Positions 47,865-60,530 of a stretch of DNA of 64,000 nucleotides are shown here, piece by piece. Numbering within the stretch: position 1 is the first letter of the stretch; each line of letters starts with the position of its first letter. The stretch is taken from positions 173,253 through 237,252 of the forward strand of contig CAJJDP010000143.1 in assembly GCA_905182995.1 (NCBI GenBank), in the 5' to 3' direction. The notes beneath the pieces were generated by a model. The model had not been told where the DNA came from. It saw only the letters and a list, made by a program, of their open reading frames with translations, and searched no databases. This stretch comes from Paramecium octaurelia (Eukaryota > Ciliophora > Oligohymenophorea > Peniculida > Parameciidae). The position numbers and the translations under genes were made by a program.

Positions 47865-48174
47865 TTTTATAATTGTTTCTCTCACGTATCATAAAATTAA
47901 CAGAATAATTATTAAAACAATTCTCAAAATGGTTTATTCAGATATATTTTACTAATAAGATTCAAAGATCGTATTAATTTTGCGATCTTTATTTATATAC
48001 ATATAAGATATTTCAACATTCAGTTAGTTCCCATTTTTTGTAAATAGGCATTCGGAATAGAGTTTTGGCTTTATGGTTTTTTACAGTATCTTAATCCCAT
48101 ATTTTGTCCAGGAACCTTCTGTGTGTTGAGAATTTCACTAGAAATTCAAAAATTTACGATTATATATTATATTA
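47865..48174. other. AT-rich region upstream of the giant gene
   Basis: No coding frame or repeat recognised. Presumably holds the promoter of the gene at 48175. Confidence 0.5.
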
Positions 48175-51100
48175 ATGTCTTAATTGAAAAAACTTCAATA
48201 GGGAGAGTTTTAAATTATTTATCCAATTAATGGAAAAACAGGACTATATAAGAAGGGTTTAGAGCAATGGGTCTGCAAGCAGGTCGTTCCTCAAAAGAAG
48301 ACATAAAAAGAATTGATTGATGAAATCGATTAAATGAAAATTCGATTATCAAAACCAGGCATCTATATACCAGAAGGATATTGGGAGGATAAACAAGGGG
48401 TGAGCTTCGTTTATAAGAAATTTAAACATTCGATGGGTGATTTAATTAAATTGCATAGAAGATAGGGAAAGTTCATTCCCATGAATGTGATGCAAAAATA
48501 CGTTGACGAATTTACAAACTGGTTGGATAAAATACATAAATCCAAAAAAACTGAGACTCAACGATTTTATCATTGCAGAATCAAGCCTTCGAATTTATTT
48601 GAGGACGAAGACGGAGGCTGTGTGATTACAGATTTCAATTAATTTTCAAATGAGAATAACGAAAATTACTTACCTCCTGAATCAATAGCCACTTTAAAAA
48701 AAAACCAAAGTCAAAGATTTTCATAAGGGACTGGACAGGCCGACTAATTCGGAGGAGATCCCCAGAAAATCGATGTCTGGTAATTGGGAATGGTATATTT
48801 GCAAATGGCATCACTCAGAGAAATGGATGAATTATTAGTGTTTCGAGATTTTTAGGTTCACGAATCTTAAAAGGGGATTGAAATCAGAGAAATAGTGAGG
48901 AAAGCATATGGCAACCATTTCATTAATTTAATAGAGAAGATGTTGGAAAAAAACCCTAATAATCGACCACCATTGTCAGAAGTAGAAGATCTAGTTCAAG
49001 ACTTTTTTTCTCAAAATGCTATAATTGCAGATGAAACAATAATAGCACCGTAGCCAGAACTCTTATTAGAAGAATTAAAGGAGAAAGCAAAATAATTAAA
49101 ATCATAAACAGCAACATAATACTTATCAAAATATTAATTATAACCAGTTAGTCGGAGAATAAAACCTGAATTCTTTTGGGAGGCTTTACAAGATTTGAAG
49201 ATTGAAGTGAGTGCAAAAGAGAAGTCAGCATTTCTGGCAAAGTTTGACCATTCAAAAAAGGACGAGATTGATTTATCTTAATGGGTGTAAAGTTAAAAAG
49301 AGATTATCAAATTGGGAGAGTTGAATGACTATTAGGAGAAGGAACTATCAGAGATGATGAAGGAATTGCATAAATACCTTGAAGAACAACAAATTAATTT
49401 ATTGGAAAAATTCAAAGAGAATGACACAGAATAAGTAGGATACCTGCAGTTTGAAAAATTCGATTAAATACTAAAAGACAACTAAATAAATTTGGCTGCT
49501 GAAGATATTCCAATTATTCAATAGAAATATGATCCTAAGAAGAAGAATATCATATACTATGAGTAATTTTGTGAGGATACAAAATCTATGAATTAATAAT
49601 AGTTGGGGTTCAATGATTTAAAAATAAAGATGTATAGGGGGATTAGAGAAATTCACAACATTTTTATATAATTCTTCAGGCATTACGACACAAAATCAAG
49701 AGGAGAATTGAGTCATGAAGAAATACATAGGTTTTTGAATGATCTTAAAATCCACCCTTCTCCTGATATTGAAAAGTAGTTAATATAACATTTGGATCCA
49801 ACAAACAAGAAAACTATTTCATTTGAAAATGTAAGAGTGTTCTTTGAAGAATAAATCAATGAAGATGTGAGATCAATTCTATAGGAAATTGTCAATGGTT
49901 TAGCCAGTATTTCCATGACGTTGCCATAACTAATAAGAAGTAATACAAAAAGTGCCAGCATAATCACTAAAAACTAATTGTTTAATGGTTTTAAATAAGC
50001 AAATGATGGTCTTAAGAACTCAGATTTCACATTTTTAATGAGTATCTTCGGAGTGAAAGATGAAATAGAGTACCCTCAATTTATTAATGCGATGGTGTAA
50101 AAGGGGAAAGATCTAAAAATATAAAATTGGAAGTAACTCCAAGAAATAGAAGTGAAGGAATAGAAACAAGAGAAGAAAAATGCATTTGATGATCCTGAAG
50201 AATCGATGCATAAGTCAATAAAATTTAATGCAAAATAATTTGATCCTCAAAAACAACTATTACAGTTTATCTATAAATAATTACAAGAAAGAGAATAAAC
50301 TCCTAGATAGTACTTTAAAAGCACATTTTAAAGAATGTCTATTACATAATATAAAGAAAAAATCAGATAATTAGAAATTTACAAAGGAGATTATGAAATA
50401 GAGTAAGAAGAACTCTTGAACAATCTTTTAGTACCGCATGATAAGTCATTAGTTGATGTGGATTTACTCATTGAGGCCATTCTGTATTATAAGGATAAAA
50501 AAATAGAGCAGTATAGGTACAGTCAACATAAGGCTATTATGTTTCTTGAGTAGCTCAATAAATAGATGAAGAAGAAGAGAATCACATTTGCAGACATTGA
50601 GGATCTGGACACTTTGGGAGATGGATATATTCGAAAAAAGCAGTTCCAAGATTTTGTCAATAAACAAATGTAATTAGACACAGGCGATAATCAATTCTAA
50701 GATTTCTTAACAAGTATCCAATAGGATTAATAAAACATCTCATTACATAAATTAAAATAGGGTTTGAAACTTGATGAAGCCTCTAATAAACTATTATCAG
50801 ATATCAATACAGAATTAGCATACGAATAAAGTAAGCCTGAGTAGGTGTTTAAGAAGTATGATGCAAATAGAAATACAAAATTAGAACTAAGAGAGTTTGC
50901 TGAATTTCTTGTGTAATTAGTAGGAGATGTTGATTAAAAGATTGTAGAAACTTTGTTTTCAAAATTGGATGCCAATGGAGACAACACAATTAACTTATAT
51001 GAATTTAAGTAAAAGATATCACATTAAGAAAATGATATATCAGAGCAATAATAGACAAAATATAAATATAAATAGACTGCATAGACATTTGCAAAGTAAT

Positions 51101-54100
51101 TAACTCCTTCGATTATGAAAGCAGTCTTTCGATTAAAAGATGCTTTAAGGGAGAATAATGAAACCTTGGAGATATTTGATAAAAAAGGAAGAGGTTAGAT
51201 CCTACTAAATGCCTTCTAAGATATCATAGTGAGTTTAGGTTTTGAATTCTAGGAATTCAAATAGTTGGCTTAATATCTACTATCCCCAGAAGATAAGAAG
51301 TTTTTGTAATATGATAAATTGGCAGTCCTGATGAATGATTGCGAAGAAGCTGAGTAATTATTGATTAATTTGAATCAAACTATTTAATCAGGCAAGGTGG
51401 CAACAGCATCACTGTTTTATAATTATGATCAAAACGGAAATGATGTCTTGGATAAACAAGAATTTTATAAGTTGATTAGAGACATCGATCCTATGTCAAG
51501 GAATAAACCAGTTGATAATTTGTTCTTGCTTCTTGATTCCAATTAGGATGGATCAATAAGTATCAGTGAATTCAAATCTAAAGTGTGTACCAAAGATAAA
51601 CCTAGAGTTATGACAACAATTAATAAACAATAGTTGAGTATATTTGATGATGTAATGAAATTTGCTAAAGATTCTCCAGCCTTGTTGGGAGAATTTGAAA
51701 TAAGAGATGAAAATTATACGAATAAATTAGATTTAGACACCTTTATCATGGTACTCAAGAAAAATAATGGTCCCAATATTTAATTGCTTGAAATGAAAGC
51801 CTTGGCTGATTAATTAGGTGCATTACAAGGTAACAATGTCAACTACAAAATCTTTTGTTTAAAAGCTAAGCAATATTAAGTTGAAACACCTTCCACTAAA
51901 ATAGAGGCCATTGCGACCAAATTAAGAGACCAACTCAAAAACAAAAACACTAATGTAATCGAGATTTCTTAGGAATTTGATATCAATCATAAGGGAAAGG
52001 TCAAAGTAAAAGCACTGAAGATGGGAATGACTGACAAATCTATCGTTTTGAATGACAATGAATGGGAACTATTACTCACAATTATAGAATAGGATGCTCA
52101 AGATTACCTCGATTACTATGCCTTCAATGATTTCATAAACTTGGGATTAGCCAAATATAAAGAGAGCAGGAAGGTCTTGGTGCTCAATACAAATTAGGAA
52201 ATTGATAGAATTGTTAAGAGTTTTACTCAATATCTGGAGAAGGAAGTGTGCACTCTCCTTGCAATGTATAGGTAGACTGATAAGGATAAAAATAACTTTA
52301 TATCATTTGAGGAATTTACTGCCTTACTCTTGAAGACTATTGGTTACAGTACTACTGTGGATAATTAAAAATAACTATTTGATATATTTGACATGGATAA
52401 AGATGGTAAAATTAATTTCACAGAGTTTGAATATTAAATATATAAAAGAAACGAAATCACTGCTAAATAAATTCAAGAAATGAAATTAGTGATGTTAAAT
52501 GGCCGCAATCCATAAATGGAATAATAATTATCTGATTTATTCCTAATCATTTCGCAAGGATCTTAATTTATCGAATTTAAACAATTTGCTAATTATATTA
52601 ATTATTATTAGAAATACTCAATGTTTGAATTAGATTAATTTTTTAGATATTTTGATTAAGAATATTCAGAAAAATTAGATTAATTTAGATTTATCTTAGG
52701 TTTTAAATAGTAATAACGATAATAATCTATACAATCATAATCATAACCATAAGCGTAGATTCCTCAATAATAACCATATCAGTAAAGTGTTTAACCTTAA
52801 CCTTCTTAATTTTAATAACCTCCTCAATTTTAATAGCCTCAATATTTATAATAATAATAATAAAATGGTTAATAAATGCAATATGGATAGTAATAACAAT
52901 ACCCTGGATAATAGTAATAGTAGCAACAATACCCTGGATAACAGTAGTAATTTCCTGGATAATAACAACAATATCCAGGATAATAGCCTTAATTTCCTGG
53001 ATAATAACCTTAATATAATGCTTAATAGTCTTAATATAATGGCTAATAGATACCTTAATATAATAATTAGTTACCATAATAATAATAATATCAATAATAT
53101 AATCCATAATACAACCAATAAGATGCTTCATTTAATGCATCTATACCTAATAGTTCTATTGCCTATCCTCCTTAAAATACAATGTATAATAAACAATTTC
53201 CATAAGAATTTGAGAAAAAGCAAGAATGGGTTCAGAATGCCAAATTTGATTAAAGCTGGGTATCTCAAGGATAAGATCAATATTCCTAAAAATATGATCC
53301 CAATTAAGCCAGAGCTGCCAAACCTCAACCTTAATAATCATAAATTCCTATTGAATTTGATCTAACTTTCTATGATTAAGAAATACAAAAAAAATGCATC
53401 TAAAAAAACATTGATCTCTTTGATTTGTTGTGTCAATATGATGAAACATCACTTCCAGAATTAAAAATATCAAAGCCTGATCAATTAGAATTGGCATTTT
53501 AGTTTTTAGAAATACTAGCACCAACACCGCATGTCTAATAATATTACTACTATTATTCATAAGGGTAAAATCAAATGGGTATAGTTTTACCATATTTAAA
53601 GATGAATAATCCTGGTAAACTTTTAGCCAAAGCGCTTAACTTCACTATGATCAAACATAAACAATACACAAAACAATAACTTTGGGGTCTAATTGGTGAG
53701 AATCAACCCACTTGGCAAATGAAGTAATTGGATAAGATCAATAGCAATTTAAAAATTGGTTTGAATGAAAGAGAATTGAGTGAAGCATTTTAGTATTGGG
53801 ATACTGAACAAAAGGGTTTGATAACCTTTAAGATTTACGAAGAAATTCTAAATTTGAATTAAATTGTTATACCATAAAAATAGGAAACTCAGTCTAAAGA
53901 TCCTGCTTTATAATCAATATTAGATTCCTTTTTATTGCATCTATCAGAAGCAGTTTTGGCTAAAAATTGCTTCAATCTTTTTGAGCAATTAGATAAAAGA
54001 GGATACAATCAAATCCCCTTTAATGATTTTTTGAGTGTAAGCAAGAAATTAATAGGATCTATATCAGCAGATGAAATCAAGTCAATTAAATAATTATTGT

Positions 54101-56427
54101 AATAGAATGGCTTCATAAATTTGAGCGATTTAGCCAAACTGTTAAATGTGGATCGAACAAAAATTAATTAATATAGCTAAGAGGATGAGAAATAACAATT
54201 TGGTTTGGCATAAAAGGATTAGCGTAAATCTATATTGAATGCTCAAAACAAAGAAAAGTTCACTAAGATGCTCCCTATAATAAATGAATTTTTGAAAAAG
54301 AGAAGTAAAACATATGATGACTTTGCACTCTATTTCTTCCCTCCAAATTCAAATAGCACAATAGATAGAGTTTAATTTACTAAAAAAGCATTAGATGCTT
54401 AATTTGGATTGTCTGCTACTCAATGCGAAGAATTGTATGATTACCTAGATGCTAATTCTAGTGGACATATTTCAATTAATGAATTTAGATTAGTGTTTCA
54501 ATCAAAATAAACAGAATAATAAATAAAAAAATAAGCAGACAATATTGTCTAAAGTTAGGATATAGAATAAGAAATATTGGATTTATTTAACCAAATTGAT
54601 GAAAACAAAAATTAATAACTAGACTAAAGGGAATTGCTAAAGGCTCTTCAATCTGTGGGTTTAAATCCTGGAACTGAAGAGTTATCTTAGTATTTTGCTC
54701 AATTTGATCGAGATAGAAGTGGAACAATATCATACTAGGAGTTCTCACATATAGTTAAAGATATCTTAAAAAAAGAACTTCTACAAGCTGATGACTTATT
54801 AGAAGATTTGAGAAGAGAATTCAGATAAGTCTGTAATCCAACTACAAGAATGTTATCTAAAGAGCAAGTGAGCTAAGTATTCTAGAATATGGGAGTACTT
54901 ATTAAAAATGAAGAACTAACTGATTTATTCGTTGAAATAGATGAGGATAAATCTGGATCTATTGATATAGATGAATTTATTTATTTCATACAAAAAAACT
55001 AATCAGGAATGTCAGCTAAAGCTTCAGCTGCAGTAATGAATATCAAGGGTAGCAGAAGAATCTCATTACATGATTTGAAAGAGATTTTCTTATAATTACC
55101 TTAAAACTTTATTATGAGTTTTGTTAGGGGATAAAATAAGAAACTGCAAAATCTTCCATCCTTATAACTAAAACCAGTTCTTGATAATTGTGGATTTTTT
55201 TATTAAGGTCTAAATTACGTTGAAGCATCAAATTTCAATATTAAACAAAGCATTCTAGATAAAGTTAATATCAAAAATAACTTCTTAGCAGAAATTAGAC
55301 TGATTGAAGCAACAGGAATACCTATTCCAGATGAAAAGGATGTGCCCAGGAATTCATTTTTGAGAAGAGAAATAGGCATCATCTTAATTGATAAAGCAAT
55401 TAATAAGTATGAAGGTAATGCTGTTTATATTCCTGCTGCATGGAATCCAGAATATGAAGATAGATGGGTTTTTGAATAACCAGCTATGGAGTAGGCCATC
55501 TTAATGAGGTGGGGTAATTTTGATGAAAAGCTGGATAACTTAAAAGAGATGGTTTTTGAATTTATCACTTATTCAGTTAATAAGGGAAGACTGATATAGA
55601 TCTCATGTGCATATGGTTCTATTCCTGTCTATCAATTAAAGCCAGGCAAACAAATTCTTGAGTTGAAAGGTGGGGCTCCATTAAAAGATATTACTATTGA
55701 TAAAAAAGATATTAGAACAAATCGAAATGGATGGAGATCAGTTGTAAAAGCACTTTCTTCTAATATAAAATCTTAATTAATTTTGGAAGTCACAAAATTA
55801 CCTCCGTAGATGGTTCAAAAAATGTCAGCACTACCAAATAAATGCATGCTCAATAAATGGGCTTTAGGCATGTAATCAGCTTTTCGAGAATACTTTGCCT
55901 ATAGAACATAAATGAAGGGAGAAATTGAATTAAATTTAGCAAGTGACATCCGTATTAGAGCATGGCTACATTGTTTTGATTGTCCTGATACTACCAGACC
56001 TATTGCATAATTTTGGAATGAATTTATAGAGTAAATTACAATAATATCCATAGGCCAAAAGTTGGTAATGATTACCAATTTTTATTAAAATCAATCTCCA
56101 AAATAGCTGATTCATTATATTTGATGTTCAAAAATACAGAGTTTAAGTTTTCTATTGGAGATCCGACGGCAAGAATAGATCATGATAGTGTTCTATTTAA
56201 GCGAAGATAATAATTAGTTGCAGAGGCAATAGGTGATATGAAAGTTAATCTTGGGATTGTTATTCAATAGCAGTAAGAAACAAACTATTATTTTTAGAAA
56301 AAAAGCTTAGATTATTACAAGTTTAGAACCATTAAATGTAGAAGAAATGATGGATCTAGATAATGAATCTGATATTTAAGCTTTAGAAAAATTTTTTAGC
56401 AAAAAGAGGACCAAGAAACAATAATGA
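48175..56427 (+). CDS. Giant EF-hand protein with kinase-like N-terminus
   Basis: Only two introns, both near the 3' end (56031-56053, 56273-56297), leave 2,735 codons. Residues about 1-280 follow the kinase fold: WVCKQV lysine, catalytic-loop equivalent YHCRIKPSNLFE, ITDFNQFS for DFG, PPES, DVWQLGMVYLQM, LEKNPNNRPP. HRD has become HCR and DFG is DFN, so catalysis is doubtful. A long series of EF-hands follows, with canonical loops such as LDANGDNTINLYEF, LDSNQDGSISISEF, FDMDKDGKINFTEF, FDRDRSGTISYQEF and IDEDKSGSIDIDEF. A Gln/Pro/Tyr/Gly-rich stretch (52690-53200) divides the array. The last 450 residues form an unidentified globular region. Ca2+ binding is expected. I know no named family with this full order. 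Confidence 0.85.
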
Positions 56428-57003
56428 CAATATTTCCATATGATTATTACAAACTTTATATATTTTATCAAAATACAATTTTGAAGAAATCTTTAGAAAA
56501 TAAATGAATGATTTCTTAGATATAGTATTTGAATTTATTCTTTATTTCGGTAACAAAATTTAACATATGATGCTTTAATTAAGAATTATTTCATATAACA
56601 TACATTTGAATTGATTATTTGAGTTAATCTTTTTAGCAATAATATATATTTACAAAATCATTAACCTGACTTCTGAGTTTTCACAGAATACACTTTACAA
56701 TAGTAAATAAATCAATAGGAAGGAAGCAGCTATTTTGTCTAATGAATTATCCTTTATTTCTAAGCCTCAGAGAAAATATTAGTTAATCTATTCAATATCG
56801 AGGAATGACAATATTAAGATTTATTAAGAAGAAGGGAATAACATATCAAAATAGAGGGAAAGGATTTAAATAATTTTAAGGAAAGTTAAAAATAATCATT
56901 ATTCACTCCTTTTAATTGAGCAGAATTTATAGCTGTTATTATAATATGTTATTATAAAATATATACAAAAACATATCCCAATCTGAATTTTAATATTTAA
57001 ATT
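56428..57003. other. AT-rich intergenic region
   Basis: No gene, RNA or repeat recognised between the giant gene and RAD23. Confidence 0.5.
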
Positions 57004-58180
57004 ATGAAAATTATTATTAAAACATTAAGCGGATAAAACTTTCCTTTGGATGTGGAAGGATCAGATACAGTATATAATTAATCAAAATATTTTAGATTTC
57101 TGATGTGAAAGAAAAGATCTTTTAAGTGAAACAATTTGAAGTTAGTCAACAAAAATTATTAAGAAAAGGTACACTCTTAGATGATAAAACCACTATTGCA
57201 GAATTGGGAATATAAGAAAACGAATTTTTAGTAGTCATGGTTAATGCCAAAGTAATTAAATTTATTTAAAATATTCATAGAAATCAGCACCTCAGTAGCC
57301 ATAACCAGTCTAACAACCACCTGCCTAATAGCCAGTTCAATAACAGCCAGCTTAATAACCTGCTTAATAATTACCCCCACAATAATAGCCTCAACCTTAA
57401 GTAGCTCCAGTTGTTAAACCAGCAGCATCTGGAACAGGATTGCTATCCGGTCCAGAGTATGACAAAGCTATCGAGTAGTTAATGTCTATGGGATTCCAAA
57501 GAGAGGAATGCGTAAATGCTATGAAGGCAGCATTCAATAACCCTGATAGAGCTGTTGAATACTTATTAAATGTATTCTAAATTCTATAATTAGGGCATAC
57601 CTCCTGGTGCTACATCACATCCTCCTGCTCCAGTTGCTAGCGGACAAGGATAACCACCTGCTGCACAATCGCAAGTTGGTTAGCCAAATTAACTCTAAGA
57701 ACTAAGATAGTTATACTAATAGAATCCATAAGCCGTTCTCTAATTATTACCTTAATTGATGCTATAAATTTAATAGACAAATCCATAGTTATACGCTTAA
57801 GTTTCATAAAACCCTGAAATGTTATTACAAATGCTTATGGGTGCAGGATAATAGGGACCTCCTCCAGGATCTATCCAATTGACTTAATAAGAATTTAAAG
57901 ATGTTGAAACTGTACTTGTATTGATTCTATTTTAGATTATGTAACTCGGTTTTACTAAATAAGACTCTTTGGAAGGTTATATAGCATGTGATAAAAATGT
58001 GGAATTTGCAATTAACTACTTATTTGAGAAGCAAGCAAATGGAGATCTTTTTAGTAAGTTCTTTCACTAAATTTAGGCTAACATGTTCAAAGAGAACAAG
58101 CTAATCCCCCTAATCAATAACCACCTGGCGGAAATGATGGACCATTGGATGAAGAAGATGACGATGATGTTTATTAATGA
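57004..58180 (+). CDS. RAD23: RAD23 ubiquitin receptor
   Basis: Five introns (57070-57095, 57252-57280, 57572-57593, 57912-57935, 58054-58076) leave 351 codons. Order: ubiquitin-like domain ([17 protein letters not shown], residues 1-75), Pro/Gln linker, UBA1 ([21 protein letters not shown]), XPC-binding domain ([30 protein letters not shown]), UBA2 ([20 protein letters not shown]), and an acidic tail. This is the full RAD23 layout: it shuttles ubiquitinated proteins to the proteasome and stabilises the XPC/RAD4 DNA-damage sensor. The Gln-rich linker is coded largely by TAA/TAG. Confidence 0.95.
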
Positions 58181-60530
58181 TATATTATTATTCATAATAT
58201 TAATTTCAATATATCCAATGAATTATATATTAAGTCACTCTTCTGTTAAACATATCCACTTTAGAAGGAGGACCAAATTAAAAATGAACACATCTCACAT
58301 CCAAATAGCTTTTATTGACAAATCGATATAAATTTATCTATTATAACATTAAAGAATATTCAGATACTACATAAAGGAGTATCTTTTCAACAGATATTTA
58401 TATGGCATCAATTTATAATTTTAACTTTTCTATTCAAATATTTGTTTGAAAGGACTTTTGAGTGGTTCGCAGAATTTCTTATTCTTAACTTCAAATTTCC
58501 TTTTTTGCAATATCTTCAAATTCAATTTCTGGGTTTGGTTTGAATATTGAAAAGTTTTTGAAATATTTAAGTTAATTTAAAGGAGAGAACTTCTTAAAAG
58601 TAAATAGGATATTTTTTTACATTTATTAATGATAGCCAAGATCTATAACCTTACTTAATTTTATAGTTTTGGAACAATGAAGATAAAAACTTGAAATTAA
58701 AGGGTATGATTTTTATTCTTAGTTAACACATTCAGTTAATAATTTAACTCTTTAATCATAGCGTTTACTTAGAATTGATACTACTATCAACAATAAATAT
58801 AAAATAATAATATTAAGTATTTATTTTAAATTCCTAATTATATTTCAATATAAAATTATATCTGTTGAAAGTTTTGATGCATCCAATTTGCACACTTTTT
58901 TCTAAGGTAATAAACTTTCAATTTATAAATTATAACAACTGTTTAACTACTTCTATAGGGTAAGGTTTCTATTCTTAAACTAAAATTAGTATGTAAATTT
59001 CTAGATTAATCTCAAACCAATTGGTAAAGTAAACATCTTAAAATTAACAAATTTATTCACTTAATTGTAATAATTCTAACTTGATGCAATCAAAGTTACT
59101 AACTTATTTTATTTAATATAAATAATTAATTGAGTATCAAACTTTTTTCTGTATTTTAAATAGACAAGTAGCTTTAATAATATAAACTGAAATAGCTTTA
59201 AATGATGTTTATGACTTTAGAATATATTAGTTCTGATAGAGAAATATAATATAAGAATACTGATTTTGATAATTGATATTCTTTGTCTAATAATTGGTAC
59301 ACATCAAGTGCAAAGATTCATGAACTCTATCTATTAGGATAAATAGTTATTTTAATTTTGTTGTGCTTTTTCGGTTTGAGTTTTAAGCCAGAAACTGAAG
59401 TTAGGTTTGAAATTTAAATTCTGTCTTTTATCTTATCATCAAATACAATATACCTTATGGAGAACAGAAAAAAATGTTTATATTTAACCTTTAAAAAGGG
59501 ACAGGGATTGAAATATTTCAGATGGATGGAAGATCTTAAGAGAGAGTAGTGAAGAAATTTCAATAACAGTTTAAAGTTGTAGGATTTATCAATAGGGGAA
59601 CAAATTTTTGAATATCCATGATCATCGATGAATTTATTGTTCATTAAGGCAAAACATGTTCTTATTACAAATAAAGTTGGATTTATTTTTTGAGATTAAT
59701 AAGGATTAATATTACATAACTTGATTCACCCTTTGCTGATTTGTAATCATTACTTTTTTACTAATTTTTTTTTTGCTGTATTTATAAGAAATTTCTCAGA
59801 TAATCCTATTTGATTCTTGATATTATGCCATCCATAAAGCTATGATATCAAGTAACTTTAGGAATATAAATAAAAAATCTACGAGAATACTGCAAAGGTT
59901 AACTGCTTCAATATCAAGATATTCAGAATTTCATCATCTGAAGTATATTTATTCATCCTAAAGCATCTGCAAAATAGACCTTTAGTATTTCAATTTTATT
60001 CTGAATGATAAATAAAATCAACATTAATAAAGTTGAATATTTTAGATATGTTATATTTTTCAAGTATGCTGCATTTATATTGACTGTCTGGCTGTTAAAT
60101 TGTTTTCTTTTAGAAGGTTAAATAGCCACCAAGAGTATCGAATTCTCCATAATGAATATCCATCAACGTATATTAGATACATAAATGATCGTGCATATTG
60201 TAAAATTAACACATCTCAAAAGCCAAGAATTATACTTCAATAGTTTAGAAAGTATTGGTTTTAATCAGTCCCGTCATTATATCCTTATCCCAATATATTT
60301 GAGAAAATTAAGTATGCATGAGTATAATTAAATTGAAAAATAAATCAATAACCTATTCTGATATCAAAACTAAATTGCCAACTGAGATTTCAGGTCGAAA
60401 AGGTAGTTTTTGTCATTAAAATTCACTGGTTTATGAAAAACGAAATTTTTATGATTAGTACAGAAAAATAATTTATTTCTATTTTAAGATAATAATTTAA
60501 AATTAAAGCTAGCAATGTAATATTGTAAGA
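58181..60530. other. Long AT-rich region without a supported gene
   Basis: About 2.35 kb of AT-rich sequence. Short TGA-free stretches on both strands (for example 59414-59644 minus) lack motifs and typical coding composition. Decayed gene sequence is possible, but I cannot support any feature. Confidence 0.4.

Noticed and set aside
52727..53365. Asn-rich or Ile-rich overlapping frames in the Q-rich tract
   Set aside because: They arise from the TAA/TAG-rich glutamine tract of the giant EF-hand gene read in other frames.
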